A stretch of 36,462 nt of DNA, from positions 1-36,462 of the forward strand of contig JASGFG010000033.1 of assembly GCA_047605605.1 (NCBI GenBank). The letters are read 5' to 3'. The position numbers were made by a program, and so were the translations under genes. Under the pieces are notes generated by a model. The model was not told the origin of the DNA. It was given only the letters and a program-made list of their open reading frames with translations, and ran no database searches. Positions 22,746 through 31,957 of this stretch are shown in pieces; the first letter of the stretch is position 1, and each line of letters opens with the position of its first letter. The DNA is from JAATGA01 sp047605605 (GTDB taxonomy: Bacteria; Pseudomonadota; Alphaproteobacteria; Rhodobacterales; Rhodobacteraceae).

Positions 22746-23947
22746 TTCATCAGGGCTTTCAGGTCGGTTGCCGGATCGGCGACCAGCGCGGGGTCGGCGC
22801 TCTTGCCGCTTTCGATCAGGCGCTTGCCCACCATATAGGCGCGCGGGTCGTTCATCGCATCCACCGCCAGCAGCCGGTCGCCGGCGTAATACCAGAAGCT
22901 GACGCCGCTGCCTTCGCCCGGCCGGGTGACGACCCGGTCATAGCCGGTGTTCAGCCCGGCGATCTGAAGCTTGCAGTCATACTGGTCGGACCAGAACCAC
23001 GGGCGCGGAACATAGTCCTTTCCCGCCCCCATGATATTGGCGGCCACCAGTTCCGCCTGGTCGATGGCATTGCCGACCGATTCAAGCCGGACCTGCGCGC
23101 CGTTCAGCGGGAAGGACGCGCAATCGCCCGCCGCCCAGACATGGCCGGCCGATGTGCGGCCCTGCGCATCGGTGCGGATGCCGTTCTCGACGGCGATGCC
23201 GGCCGCTTCGGCCAGTGCGGCGCCCGGCGTGATGCCCACGCCCGCGACGACGAAATCCGCCGGAATCTCGCGTCCGTCCTTCAGGCGCACGCCGGTGACG
23301 CGACCCTCGCCCAGCAGGCGGTCCAGCGCCGTTTCCTCCATGATCACGGTGCCGCGCTGTCCGTGCAGGTCGCGGAAGAAGGTCGAGGTTTCGGGCGCCG
23401 CGACCCTTTGCAGGATGCGGGGCGCCATCTCGATCACCGTGACATCAAGGCGCAGCTTGCGCCCGACCGCCGCCGCCTCCAGGCCGATATAGCCGCCGCC
23501 GACCACGACCAGCCTGCGGCCGGGCTGGAACTCGGCGCGCATCGCATCGACATCGGCCAGCGTCCGCACGGTATAGACACCCGCCAGATCGCCGCCGATG
23601 GCGGCGGGCAGGCGCCGCGGGGCCGATCCAGTGGTCAGCGCCAGCTCGTCATAGGCGATGACCTCGGCCCCGACGGTGACGGTGCGCGCGGCGGTGTCGA
23701 TGGCGGTGACGGGGGTGCCCAGCTTCAGCGCGACATTGCTTTCGGCCCAGAAATCCGGAGACCGCAGCCACAGCCGTTCCTCCTCCATCTCGCCCAGAAG
23801 ATAGGCCTTGGACAGCGGCGGGCGCTGATAGGGCGGCGCGGGTTCCTCGCCGATCATCGTGATCTGGCCGTCGAATTTCAACGCGCGCAGCTTGGCCGCC
23901 AGCGCGGCCCCCGCCTGACCGGCCCCGACGATGACGACATGCGGCAT
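22742..23947 (-). CDS. FAD-dependent NAD(P)H oxidoreductase, ferredoxin/rubredoxin reductase type
   Basis: This 401-residue flavoprotein belongs to the class that reduces [2Fe-2S] ferredoxins of P450 or dioxygenase systems, or rubredoxin. The FAD-binding dinucleotide fold is at the N-terminus (VVIVGAGQAGAALAAKLRAL). The ferredoxin-reductase-specific segment PPYQRPPLSKAYLLG, the NAD-binding motif VVVGGGYIGLEAAAVG and the second FAD motif VWAAGDCASF follow. The C-terminal reductase domain has PWFWSDQYDCKLQIAGL, typical of the putidaredoxin-reductase group. The start ATG (23947-23945) follows GGGG. No ferredoxin or oxygenase gene is adjacent, so its electron partner is unknown; rsmD is coupled downstream. 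Confidence 0.92.
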   Translation of the reverse strand: MPHVVIVGAGQAGAALAAKLRALKFDGQITMIGEEPAPPYQRPPLSKAYLLGEMEEERLWLRSPDFWAESNVALKLGTPVTAIDTAARTVTVGAEVIAYDELALTTGSAPRRLPAAIGGDLAGVYTVRTLADVDAMRAEFQPGRRLVVVGGGYIGLEAAAVGRKLRLDVTVIEMAPRILQRVAAPETSTFFRDLHGQRGTVIMEETALDRLLGEGRVTGVRLKDGREIPADFVVAGVGITPGAALAEAAGIAVENGIRTDAQGRTSAGHVWAAGDCASFPLNGAQVRLESVGNAIDQAELVAANIMGAGKDYVPRPWFWSDQYDCKLQIAGLNTGYDRVVTRPGEGSGVSFWYYAGDRLLAVDAMNDPRAYMVGKRLIESGKSADPALVADPATDLKALMK

Positions 23948-24025
23948 GGTTTCCCCCCTTGGCTCTGTGACGGGGCGGAGCCTATAACCGCCGGTGACAG
24001 GAACGCAATCAAGAGGACGCGGCCC

Positions 24026-24514
24026 ATGACCATCGCCCAAGGATCGAAACTGCCCGACGCGACAGTGCTGAGGATCGGCGCGAACGGCCCCGAGAAGGTT
24101 TCTCTGGCCGCCCTGACCGCGGGTCGCAAGGTCGTGATCTTCGGCCTGCCGGGGGCCTTTACCGGCACCTGCACCAGCGCGCATGTGCCCAGCTTCATCC
24201 GCACCAAGGCGGGGTTCGATGCCAAGGGCGTGGACGAGATCGTCTGCATCGCCGTCAACGACCCCTTCGTGATGAAGGCCTGGGGCGAATCCACCGGCGC
24301 CACGGCGGCGGGGCTGAGCTTTCTGGCCGATCCCGCGGCGGAGTTCACCAAGGCGATCGGCCTGACCTTCTCCAACCCCGCGGTCGGGTTTGCCGACCGG
24401 TCGAAACGCTATGCGCTTTATGCCGAGGACGGGGTGGTAAAGGTTCTTCACCTTGAGGAATCGCCGGGCGTCTGCGAGGTGTCGGGGGGCGAATCGCTGC
24501 TGGCCGCGATCTGA
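24026..24514 (+). CDS. Peroxiredoxin, Prx5 / glutaredoxin-dependent type
   Basis: This 162-residue thiol peroxidase reduces H2O2 and organic peroxides. The peroxidatic cysteine is C49 in LPGAFTGTCTSAHVPSFI, the hallmark of the Prx5 (PrxII) group. IVCIAVNDPFVMKAWGE and the C-terminal SPGVCEVSGGE segment agree. The cysteine near residue 150 is where some members have a resolving cysteine. It is cytoplasmic with no signal peptide. The start ATG at 24026 follows AAGAGGA. It is divergent from the flavoprotein (78 bp between starts), an arrangement that may couple the two in redox metabolism, though this is inference. A terminator follows. Confidence 0.95.
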   Translation: MTIAQGSKLPDATVLRIGANGPEKVSLAALTAGRKVVIFGLPGAFTGTCTSAHVPSFIRTKAGFDAKGVDEIVCIAVNDPFVMKAWGESTGATAAGLSFLADPAAEFTKAIGLTFSNPAVGFADRSKRYALYAEDGVVKVLHLEESPGVCEVSGGESLLAAI

Positions 24515-24556
24515 ACAGGCGATACCCGCGCCAGGGCGCTGTGCGGCGGGCAAAGG

Positions 24557-24587
24557 AAAAGGCGGCGGGAAAGCCCGGCCGCCTTTT
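24557..24587 (+). terminator. Intrinsic terminator after the peroxiredoxin gene
   Basis: AAAAGGCGG (24557-24565) pairs with CCGCCTTTT (24579-24587), with partial extra pairing in the interior and a GAAA-like loop. It lies 42 nt after the stop and 20 bp before the end of the opposing lipoprotein gene, so the A/T tracts may let it serve both directions. Confidence 0.8.
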
Positions 24588-24607
24588 CGATTCAGTGGGA
24601 TCTGGCC

Positions 24608-24775
24608 TCAGTTGATGGCGCCGCCGACGCTGACACCCACGCCGCCCACATTGCCCGAGACGCGGGGATAGACCGACGCGCCATGCGGGCCGATGCCGAT
24701 CCCGATGCCCGGATGCGGGCCGCTTTGGCAGGCGGCCAGCGCCAGGATCAGGACGGCAAGGGCCAGGCGTGGCAT
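24608..24775 (-). CDS. Tiny glycine-rich lipoprotein (55 aa)
   Basis: This 55-residue product starts MPRLALAVLILALAAC, a complete lipoprotein signal with lipobox LAAC and C16 as the lipidated residue. The mature 40 residues are a glycine/valine repeat-like stretch: QSGPHPGIGIGIGPHGASVY, then NVGGVGVSVGGAIN. The ATG (24775-24773) has GAGGGGAAAG just upstream and lies 10 bp after the stop of the preceding lipoprotein gene. It is the third gene of argH and two lipoproteins. The function is unknown; similar tiny glycine-rich lipoproteins are often missed in annotation. Confidence 0.75.
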   Translation of the reverse strand: MPRLALAVLILALAACQSGPHPGIGIGIGPHGASVYPRVSGNVGGVGVSVGGAIN

Positions 24776-24785
24776 GGCTTTCCCC

Positions 24786-24923
24786 TCAAAGCTTGGTCTG
24801 GACGCCCATCCGCGCCTCGCCCGAGATGGTCAGGCCCGGTTGCGGGGCCGGCGGCTGGGGGGCGCCATCGGCACCGCAGGCGGCCAGCGTGGCAAGGGCA
24901 ATCAACGGGAAGAAAAGGCGCAT
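24786..24923 (-). CDS. Tiny lipoprotein downstream of argH (45 aa)
   Basis: This 45-residue product, MRLFFPLIALATLAAC followed by GADGAPQPPAPQPG, has a signal peptide with lipobox LAAC at C16. A proline-rich linker and a short tail LTISGEARMGVQTKL follow. LptM-like and other small lipoproteins share this layout, with a lipid anchor plus an approximately 30-residue proline-rich tail. The ATG (24923-24921) is 48 bp after the argH stop, with AAGGAAACCC upstream. The sequence supports an envelope location; the function is unknown. Confidence 0.75.
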   Translation of the reverse strand: MRLFFPLIALATLAACGADGAPQPPAPQPGLTISGEARMGVQTKL

Positions 24924-24971
24924 CGGGTTTCCTTGATCATGACAAGACGGTCGCATCGGGGGCAGGGTGCC

Positions 24972-26375
<1,404 letters not shown>

Positions 26376-26386
26376 GGAGGGCCTGT

Positions 26387-26938
26387 ATGAAGCTGCGGAT
26401 GCGGATGCTGATGGCGGTCGTCTACACCGCCCTGTCCTTCGGCGCAAACCCGGCCATGGCCGAGGATGTGGCCGACCTGCGCGACGGCGACATGAAAAAG
26501 CTGGTGCTGCACGACACGCCGAAATCCGTGCCCGAGGCTGCGCTGCTGGATGGCGACGATGCGCCGCGCGCGCTTGGCGAATATCGCGGCCGCTGGGTCG
26601 TGCTGAACTTCTGGGCCACATGGTGCGCCCCCTGCCGCAAGGAGATGCCCTCGCTCGACCGGCTTCAGGCGGCGCTGCCCGGGGTTGCGGTGGTTCCCGT
26701 GGCCACCGGGCGCAATCCGGTGGACGGCATCCATCGCTTCTACGACGAGGCGGGGGTGACGAACCTGCCGGTGCTGCGCGACCCGACCTCGGCCTTCGGC
26801 CGGCAGATGGGGGTGCTGGCCCTGCCCGTCACCGTGATCGTCGATCCCGAGGGACGCGAGGTCGCCCGCCTGATCGGCGATGCCGATTGGGACAGCCCCT
26901 CGGCCCTGGCGGTGCTGAAGGCGCTGACGAAGGGGTGA
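26387..26938 (+). CDS. tlpA: TlpA-family periplasmic thiol:disulfide oxidoreductase
   Basis: This 183-residue exported thioredoxin-like protein has an N-terminal signal or anchor segment (MLMAVVYTALSFGANPAMA, cleavage after AMA likely). The thioredoxin active site is NFWATWCAPCRKEMP with C80 and C83, and the cis-proline region is GVLALPVTVIVDPEG. TlpA/ResA proteins reduce periplasmic thiols for cytochrome c or cytochrome oxidase maturation, which suits an organism with the bc1 complex in the same window. The start at 26387 follows GGAGGG (26376-26381). The start codons of tlpA and argH are only 11 bp apart, so its promoter must lie within argH. Confidence 0.9.
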   Translation: MKLRMRMLMAVVYTALSFGANPAMAEDVADLRDGDMKKLVLHDTPKSVPEAALLDGDDAPRALGEYRGRWVVLNFWATWCAPCRKEMPSLDRLQAALPGVAVVPVATGRNPVDGIHRFYDEAGVTNLPVLRDPTSAFGRQMGVLALPVTVIVDPEGREVARLIGDADWDSPSALAVLKALTKG

Positions 26939-27097
26939 TGCCCTCCTCGCCGCGCCGGAAGGTGCGTTTTGGCGGCCGGCCGGCGCGCCGCAATGCCCGC
27001 GCCCCGTTCCGCCAACGGCGGGCGATCCACATGGGCAGGTCGGGCGGGGGCCCGTCGCGGGCCGCTCCCGAACCCCCTCCGGTCGCCGCGACGCAGC

Positions 27098-27865
27098 CTA
27101 CCTTTTCGGCACCAGCAGCTTTGCGGGCCGCATGGCCTCGGCCTGTTTCATCAGCCCGAAGGTCTGGTTGACGTAGTTCACCACGCCCGAGATCTTTTCC
27201 ATATAGGCCGCCAGTTCCGACGTCCGCTCGGCTTCGACCACCTGGATGGCGCGGTCCGGCCCCTCGGCCTCGAACTGGACATAGAACAGCGGGTCTCCCC
27301 GCTTCAGGATCAGGTCCTTCTCCGGCTCGTGCCATTCAAAGGCCCACATCAGCGGCCGCGGCCACAGGTTCAGCGGGAACCGCCCGCCAAAGATCGTGCC
27401 GGGCAGCGGTTGGCGGCGGTAATGGGCAAAGGCATCCAGCTGGGTGATATAGACCAGCTCGTCCGCGATGAAGCAGTAGGGCAGGTGCAACTGCACCGTC
27501 GGGCGGTCGGGAAAGCGCCATTCGCTTTCGTTCACCAGTGTCAGGATCTCGCTCAGCTTGCCCGAGCGCACGGGGCTGGCCGCACCCATCCGGTTGACCA
27601 GATGCGCCTTGCCCTTGTCGTCCCGACCAAAGCCGATATGCAGGTCGAAGGGGCATTTCACCATGAAATACCGGCTTTCCAGCTGAATCACCGCGGGGCA
27701 GCGGCTGGCCGATTTGGCATGTGTCCGGTTGGTCTGGCGCACCGACACACGTTCCGGCGCATCGTAAAGCACCGCCCCCTTGTCAGAGGCCAGAAACCAG
27801 CCCACGGTCACAGGGCCGGACCGCGGCCCATCTTCGGGCCGGTCATAAGTGATGTTGATCTGCAC
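27098..27865 (-). CDS. Conserved-looking protein of unknown function
   Basis: This is a soluble protein of about 255 residues with no signal peptide. It begins with the beta-strand-like VQINITYDRPEDGP. It contains CPAVIQLESRYFMVKCPFDL with two cysteines (56 and 71) and an aromatic strand-rich centre (TVQLHLPYCFIADELVYITQ). A segment PLMWAFEWHEPEKDLILKRG leads to DPLFYVQFEAEGPDRAIQVV, and the last 60 residues are helical. The pattern of paired strands ending in KxGDPxxYVxF is reminiscent of DUF6065-like proteins, but I am not sure. The start is probably GTG at 27865; GTG at 27901 is an alternative. It follows cutC by about 50 bp and may share its transcript. Confidence 0.7.
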   Translation of the reverse strand: MQINITYDRPEDGPRSGPVTVGWFLASDKGAVLYDAPERVSVRQTNRTHAKSASRCPAVIQLESRYFMVKCPFDLHIGFGRDDKGKAHLVNRMGAASPVRSGKLSEILTLVNESEWRFPDRPTVQLHLPYCFIADELVYITQLDAFAHYRRQPLPGTIFGGRFPLNLWPRPLMWAFEWHEPEKDLILKRGDPLFYVQFEAEGPDRAIQVVEAERTSELAAYMEKISGVVNYVNQTFGLMKQAEAMRPAKLLVPKR

Positions 27866-27917
27866 GTCCTGCGCCCCCGCGTTCTTTCCGGCAAGGTCCA
27901 CCCGGCGCGAAGGGCTG

Positions 27918-28634
27918 TCAACCGTCCAGCGCGGCGCGCAATGCCGCAACCTCGGCCCTTGCGGTCCGCCGCGCCTCGGGCGGGGCGAAGCCGAACCAGG
28001 AAAGCCGGGCATCGGCCGCCACGGGGCGCGCGCAGGAGGCATGGATTTCGCGCAGCGGCAGATGGCGCAGGGCCGCGACCGTGGCGGCGGTCACACCCGA
28101 TCCCGGCATGATGCCGATGCGGCCCGCCGCGCGCCGGAACAGACGGTCCAGCACCGCGACGCCCTCGGTCGCCTTGCGCGCCCCGCCCGAGGTCAGGATG
28201 CGGTCAAAGCCCAGGCCGACCGCGGTTTCCAGCGCCGCATCGAAATCCGGCACCAGATCGAAGGCCCGGTGCAGCGTGCGCCCCATGCCCTCGGACGCCT
28301 TGGCAAGCCGGGCCAGAACGGCCCCGTCCAGCGTTCCATCCGGCAACCCGGCGCCCAGCACCACCCCCGCCAGCCCGGCCTTGCGGGCACGGTCGATGTC
28401 ACGCTCCATCACCGCCACCTCGGCCCGGGAGAAGGCGAAATCCCCCGCGCGCGGCCGGATCATCGCAAAGACCGGGACGCCGCAGCCCGCCGCGGCCCGC
28501 ATGAACCCCTCGGACGGGGTCAGCCCGCCAAGGCCGAGCGCCGAGCAAAGCTCGATCCGCCCCGCGCCCCCGGCGACGGCTTCGTCCAGCCCGGCCATGT
28601 CATCCACGCAGATCTCGACCAGAACCTCAGCCAA
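27918..28634 (-). CDS. cutC: CutC-family protein (copper homeostasis family TIM barrel)
   Basis: This 238-residue TIM-barrel protein of the CutC family starts AEVLVEICVDDMAGLDEAVA and contains GAGRIELCSALGLGGLTPSE, FAMIRPRAGDF and DRILTSGGARKATEGV, all hallmarks of CutC. The family was named for copper sensitivity, but its biochemical role is unsettled. The start is a TTG (28634-28632), 8 bp inside the end of the ROK kinase gene, preceded by GGGGGAGGAAG, an excellent ribosome-binding site. Coupling to a sugar kinase is a recurring arrangement and argues for a metabolic role rather than copper handling; that is inference. Confidence 0.92.
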   Translation of the reverse strand: MAEVLVEICVDDMAGLDEAVAGGAGRIELCSALGLGGLTPSEGFMRAAAGCGVPVFAMIRPRAGDFAFSRAEVAVMERDIDRARKAGLAGVVLGAGLPDGTLDGAVLARLAKASEGMGRTLHRAFDLVPDFDAALETAVGLGFDRILTSGGARKATEGVAVLDRLFRRAAGRIGIMPGSGVTAATVAALRHLPLREIHASCARPVAADARLSWFGFAPPEARRTARAEVAALRAALDG

Positions 28635-29520
28635 AGGCTTCCTCCCCCGCCGCCGCGGCGCCGATCAGCCCCGGTTCGTCCCCTGCCCCCGCCGGGACCA
28701 GCAGGGGCACATCGCTTGCCCGCAGGATCATGCCGCGGACCACGCGGTCCAGCACCGCGACCAGACCCGGCGCGGTGGACAGGCCGCCCCCCACCGGCAC
28801 CACCGAACAGCCGACCGTATTCACCACCATGGACAGCGGCGGGGCCAGCAGGTCCAGCCAGACATCCACCGTCCGCGCCGCCGCCTTGTCGCCCGCCGCC
28901 CAGGCCGCAAGGATGTCATGAGAGGAAAGCGCCCTGCCATTCAGATGCAGATGCAGTCTTTCGATGCCGCGCGCACCGCCCACGGTATCGACACAGCCCG
29001 ATTGCCCGCAGCCGCAGGCGAAATGCGGAACCGGATGCCCGGCCGCGATCGTCTTCAGCACCGGCCCGTGCCCCCATTCGCCGGCATAACCGCCGGCGCC
29101 CGCCACCAGGCGCCCGTCCAGAACCAGCCCGCCGCCCACGCCGCTGCCAAGGATGACGCCAAAGACGTTGCGATGCCCCCGGCCGGCCCCCCATCGGGCC
29201 TCGGCCAGGGCGAAACAATCGGCGTCGTTCAGCACCAGCACCGGAACCTTCAGCGCGGCGCGCAGATCATCGGCCAGGGGGCGGCCGTTGATGCAGGGAA
29301 TATTCGCGACCTTTGCGCGACCTGTGGCCGGATCGACAATGCCCGCGATGGACACCGCCACCGCTTGCGCCGCCCGCCCGCGCAGAAAGCGCGCCATGGC
29401 CCCGGCAAATTCGGCGAAATCGTCCAGCGGGGTTGCCGCCTCGCCCAGCGGTTCGACCATCCCGTTCCGCGCCACGCCCGCCTTGATCCGCGATGCGCCG
29501 ATATCGAATGCCACGATCAT
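28627..29520 (-). CDS. ROK-family sugar kinase (GlcNAc kinase/glucokinase-like)
   Basis: This 297-residue sugar kinase has the ATP-binding phosphate loop AFDIGASRIKAGVARNG at its start, the substrate aspartate region VLVLNDADCFALAEA, the second phosphate motif GVILGSGVGGGLVLDG and the ROK signature with Zn-binding residues (GEWGHGPV, then CGCGQSGCVDTVGG). CxCGxxGCxxT is the consensus zinc motif of ROK kinases. N-acetylglucosamine, glucose or N-acetylmannosamine are typical substrates, and the choice cannot be made here. The ATG (29520-29518) is divergent from pyrF. cutC overlaps its 3' end by 8 bp and the unknown protein follows, so the three form a likely operon. Confidence 0.9.
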   Translation of the reverse strand: MIVAFDIGASRIKAGVARNGMVEPLGEAATPLDDFAEFAGAMARFLRGRAAQAVAVSIAGIVDPATGRAKVANIPCINGRPLADDLRAALKVPVLVLNDADCFALAEARWGAGRGHRNVFGVILGSGVGGGLVLDGRLVAGAGGYAGEWGHGPVLKTIAAGHPVPHFACGCGQSGCVDTVGGARGIERLHLHLNGRALSSHDILAAWAAGDKAAARTVDVWLDLLAPPLSMVVNTVGCSVVPVGGGLSTAPGLVAVLDRVVRGMILRASDVPLLVPAGAGDEPGLIGAAAAGEEAFG

Positions 29521-29571
29521 GCCGTCGTCCCCTCTGGCCCGCCCGCGCCCTCATAACATGCAGGCCGCGGG

Positions 29572-29600
29572 TTGACAGAGGGCACCGCGCGGCCCATCAC
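29572..29600 (+). promoter_or_regulatory. Candidate promoter of pyrF
   Basis: TTGACA (29572-29577), a perfect -35 box, and CATCAC (29595-29600) are separated by 17 bp. The transcript would start about 25 nt before the pyrF ATG. The -10 match is poor. Confidence 0.4.
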
Positions 29601-29630
29601 CGCGCAACGCTGAAAATCTGGAGAGTGCCC

Positions 29631-30323
29631 ATGTCCGATGACCGACTCATCGTCGCCCTTGACGTGCCCAATGTGGTGCAGGGGCTGGATCTCGTGCAGC
29701 GCATCGGCGATGCGGCGGGGTTCTACAAGATCGGCCTCGGGATGCTGACCGGCGGCGGCCTGGCGCTGGCGAACGAGCTGAAGCATGAACAGGGCAAGCG
29801 TGTCTTTCTGGACATGAAGCTGTTCGACATCGGCGCGACGGTCGAGGCCGCCGTGCGCGGCATCGCGCAGCACGGGCTCGACTTCCTGACGGTCCACGGC
29901 GATCCGCAGGTGGTCCGCGCCGCGATGCAGGGCAGGGGGGGAACAGATCTGAAGATCCTGGCGGTCACGGTTCTGACCTCGCTCGACCGGGCGGATCTGG
30001 ATGCGAACATGATCCGGCCGGGCGATCTGTCGGAAATCGCGGTCGAACGCGCCGCGCGTGCGTTCGAGGCGGGTGCGGATGGCGTGATCACCTCGCCGCG
30101 CGAGGCGGCGGCGATCCGCGCCCTGCCGGGGGCGGCGGGGCGGTTGATCGTGACACCGGGCGTCCGGCCGGCAGGGGCGGAAAAGGGCGACCAGAAGCGC
30201 GTGGAAACACCCGCCCAGGCGGTGGATGCCGGGGCGGATCATATCGTCGTCGGCCGCCCGATCTGGCAGGCCACCGATCCCGCGGCCGCCGCGCGGGCAA
30301 TTGCCGCTGAACTGCCCCGGTGA
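29631..30323 (+). CDS. pyrF: Orotidine-5'-phosphate decarboxylase
   Basis: The 230-residue TIM-barrel enzyme makes UMP from OMP, the last step of de novo pyrimidine synthesis. The catalytic array FLDMKLFDIGATV (D61, K63, D66) is diagnostic. The strand-1 aspartate of LIVALDVPN, the FLTVHGDPQV strand, TVLTSLDRAD, and the phosphate-binding VTPGVRPAGAEKGDQKRV and ADHIVVGRPI complete the family. The start at 29631 follows GGAGAG. It is divergent from the ROK kinase gene. A strong hairpin follows its stop. Confidence 0.97.
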   Translation: MSDDRLIVALDVPNVVQGLDLVQRIGDAAGFYKIGLGMLTGGGLALANELKHEQGKRVFLDMKLFDIGATVEAAVRGIAQHGLDFLTVHGDPQVVRAAMQGRGGTDLKILAVTVLTSLDRADLDANMIRPGDLSEIAVERAARAFEAGADGVITSPREAAAIRALPGAAGRLIVTPGVRPAGAEKGDQKRVETPAQAVDAGADHIVVGRPIWQATDPAAAARAIAAELPR

Positions 30324-30351
30324 AAAACGGGCGGCCCCGAAGGGCCGCCCG
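30323..30351 (-). terminator. Intrinsic terminator facing the 30393-30743 gene
   Basis: CGGGCGGCCC (30328-30337) and GGGCCGCCCG (30342-30351) form a perfect 10-bp stem with a CGAA loop. A run of A at 30323-30327 gives TTTTT on the minus strand, so it works best for the minus-strand small membrane protein gene, 42 nt after that gene's stop. pyrF transcripts would also meet the hairpin, but without a T tract. Confidence 0.75.
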
Positions 30352-30392
30352 CCGAATGCCTTTTGGCAGTCGCCTGATCTTTCGCCTTGCCC

Positions 30393-30743
30393 TTACGGGT
30401 TGGTGGCGGGCGGCGTCGGCGTTGCCGCATCCGGCGCAACCCCCGGTGCAGGCGCGGTCGCATCCGACGTTACGGCCGGGGCCGTGGCGTCGGGTGCGAT
30501 CTGTGTATCGGGCGTCACCGACGGCGCGGGTGCCACATTCTCGACCGCGGGCGGCGCGGCGGAATTGGTTGCAGCGGGGCGGTCGGAAACCACGAAATAC
30601 AGCGCCGCCGCGATCGCCAGAACGATCACGACCAATAGCGCCATGCCACCCGTCGACCGCTCGGAGCGGATCTCGGTGTTGTAGACAGGCCGGCCGTTTT
30701 CGGCGAGAGGGCGGCCCGTCGCATCGGTGCGATAGTCGGTCAT
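30393..30743 (-). CDS. Small single-span membrane protein with Ala/Pro/Thr-rich tail
   Basis: This 116-residue protein has a polar N-terminus (MTDYRTDATGRPLAENG) and one hydrophobic helix about 33-52 (MALLVVIVLAIAAALYFVVS). A low-complexity tail (60-116) rich in A, P, T, V and D shows short repeats of APDATAPAV-type sequence. The layout suggests a bitopic inner-membrane protein with a disordered periplasmic tail. The ATG (30743-30741) follows GGAG. No family is recognised. It stands alone, with a terminator after it and the lacI-type gene 117 bp upstream in the same direction. Confidence 0.8.
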   Translation of the reverse strand: MTDYRTDATGRPLAENGRPVYNTEIRSERSTGGMALLVVIVLAIAAALYFVVSDRPAATNSAAPPAVENVAPAPSVTPDTQIAPDATAPAVTSDATAPAPGVAPDAATPTPPATNP

Positions 30744-30860
30744 CTGATATGCTCCTCTTCAGTCTGTGGCGGGGAAACGCAGGGACAGCCGCCCCGGTTC
30801 CCGACCCTGAAGAAACGCATGTCGGACCGGCGGCGATCCGCCCGCGCCCGGCCCGGGCGA

Positions 30861-31895
30861 TCATGCCTTGCGGATCGTGTCGCCGGGCTGAAGGATCGGC
30901 GTCATCTCGACCACCTCGCCGCCGACCACGCCGCCCGGCCGCTTGCCTGAAACGATCTCGGCCGCGCAACGCCCGATCTCCAGCCGGCAGGCATCCATCG
31001 TCGCCAGCCGCCGGGGCAGGCCGTCCAGCAGGTCGACATTGTTGAACCCCGCCAGCCCGATCTGCCCGGGCACGTCGATTCCGCGCCCGATGCAGTAAAG
31101 CAACCCCCCGGCGCCGATCATGTCGTTGGAATAATACAGGAAGTCGAGATCGGGCGTGCGGGTCAGCACCGCCTCGGTCATCTCGCGTCCTTTCAGAAGC
31201 GCCGAGCCGCCCGAATAGAACTCGCGGTCGACCAGCGACAGGCCGGCCTTGCTCAGCGCCTCTTCAAAGCCCTCCAGGCGTTTTCGGGCCCGATGGTCAT
31301 AGGGCATCATCGTGCCCAGAAAGGCGATGCGGCGATAGCCTGCGGCGATGATCGCTTCGGCCATCTGCCGGCCCGCGCGGCGGTGCGAGATGCCGACGGC
31401 GGAATCGACCGGCTGTCCGTCGACATCCATGATCTCGACCACCGGCACGCCCGCCTGCGTCAGCATCGCGACCGACGCCTCGGTATGTTCCAGCCCGGCC
31501 AGGATCACGCCCGAAGGCCGCCAGGACAGCATTTCATACAGCACTGCCTCTTCCCGGTCGGGCTGATAGTTGGTGACGCCGACCACGGGTTGCAGCCCGG
31601 TATCCTCCAGCACCTCGGAGATGCCGGTCAGCACCTCGGGGAAGACCATGTTCGACAGCGAGGGGATGATGACCCCCACCAGATTGACCCTCTGGCTGGC
31701 CAGCGCGCCCGCGATCTTGTTCGGCACATAACCCAGGCTGCGCGCGGCTTGCAGCACCCGCTCGCGGGTGGAATCGGACACGTCGCCCCGGTTGCGCAGC
31801 ACGCGGCTGACCGTCATCTCGCTGACGCCGGACGCTTCGGAGACATCGCGAAGCGTCAGCGGGCGGCGCGGATCGGGCGGGGGCAGTCTGGTCAC
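30861..31895 (-). CDS. LacI-family transcriptional regulator, gluconate-repressor-like
   Basis: This 344-residue repressor has the LacI helix-turn-helix and hinge LTLRDVSEASGVSEMTVSRV at the N-terminus, then LGYVPNKIAGALAS. The periplasmic-binding-protein-like effector domain follows, with VNLVGVIIPSLSNMVFPEVL, RPSGVILAGLEHTEASV and AYRRIAFLG-type segments. The segment VIIPSLSNMVFPEVLTGISE resembles the E. coli gluconate repressor, so a sugar acid is a plausible ligand. I chose GTG at 31895, which follows AGGAGAG, because ATGs at 31925 and 31940 lie upstream of or at the expected transcript start. Two operator-like sites in its control region imply autoregulation. No sugar transport genes are adjacent. 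Confidence 0.92.
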   Translation of the reverse strand: MTRLPPPDPRRPLTLRDVSEASGVSEMTVSRVLRNRGDVSDSTRERVLQAARSLGYVPNKIAGALASQRVNLVGVIIPSLSNMVFPEVLTGISEVLEDTGLQPVVGVTNYQPDREEAVLYEMLSWRPSGVILAGLEHTEASVAMLTQAGVPVVEIMDVDGQPVDSAVGISHRRAGRQMAEAIIAAGYRRIAFLGTMMPYDHRARKRLEGFEEALSKAGLSLVDREFYSGGSALLKGREMTEAVLTRTPDLDFLYYSNDMIGAGGLLYCIGRGIDVPGQIGLAGFNNVDLLDGLPRRLATMDACRLEIGRCAAEIVSGKRPGGVVGGEVVEMTPILQPGDTIRKA

Positions 31896-31928
31896 GGGAC
31901 AGGTCTCTCCTGACGGAATATGCATCCT

Positions 31929-31957
31929 TGTTAGCGCCAATACTCGCTGTTGTCCAA
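31929..31957 (-). promoter_or_regulatory. lacI-type gene promoter with operator 1
   Basis: On the minus strand TTGGAC (31957-31952) and CTAACA (31934-31929) are 17 bp apart. Operator 1, TGTTAGCGCCAATA (31929-31942), overlaps the -10 box. It fits the TGTTAnCGnTAACA palindrome known for gluconate-repressor-type LacI proteins with three mismatches in the right half. Confidence 0.5.

Noticed and set aside
30845..30859. Hairpin CGCCCG-GCC-CGGGCG directly after the lacI-type gene
   Set aside because: The stem is only 6 bp and no T tract follows on the minus strand, so a terminator call is not supported.
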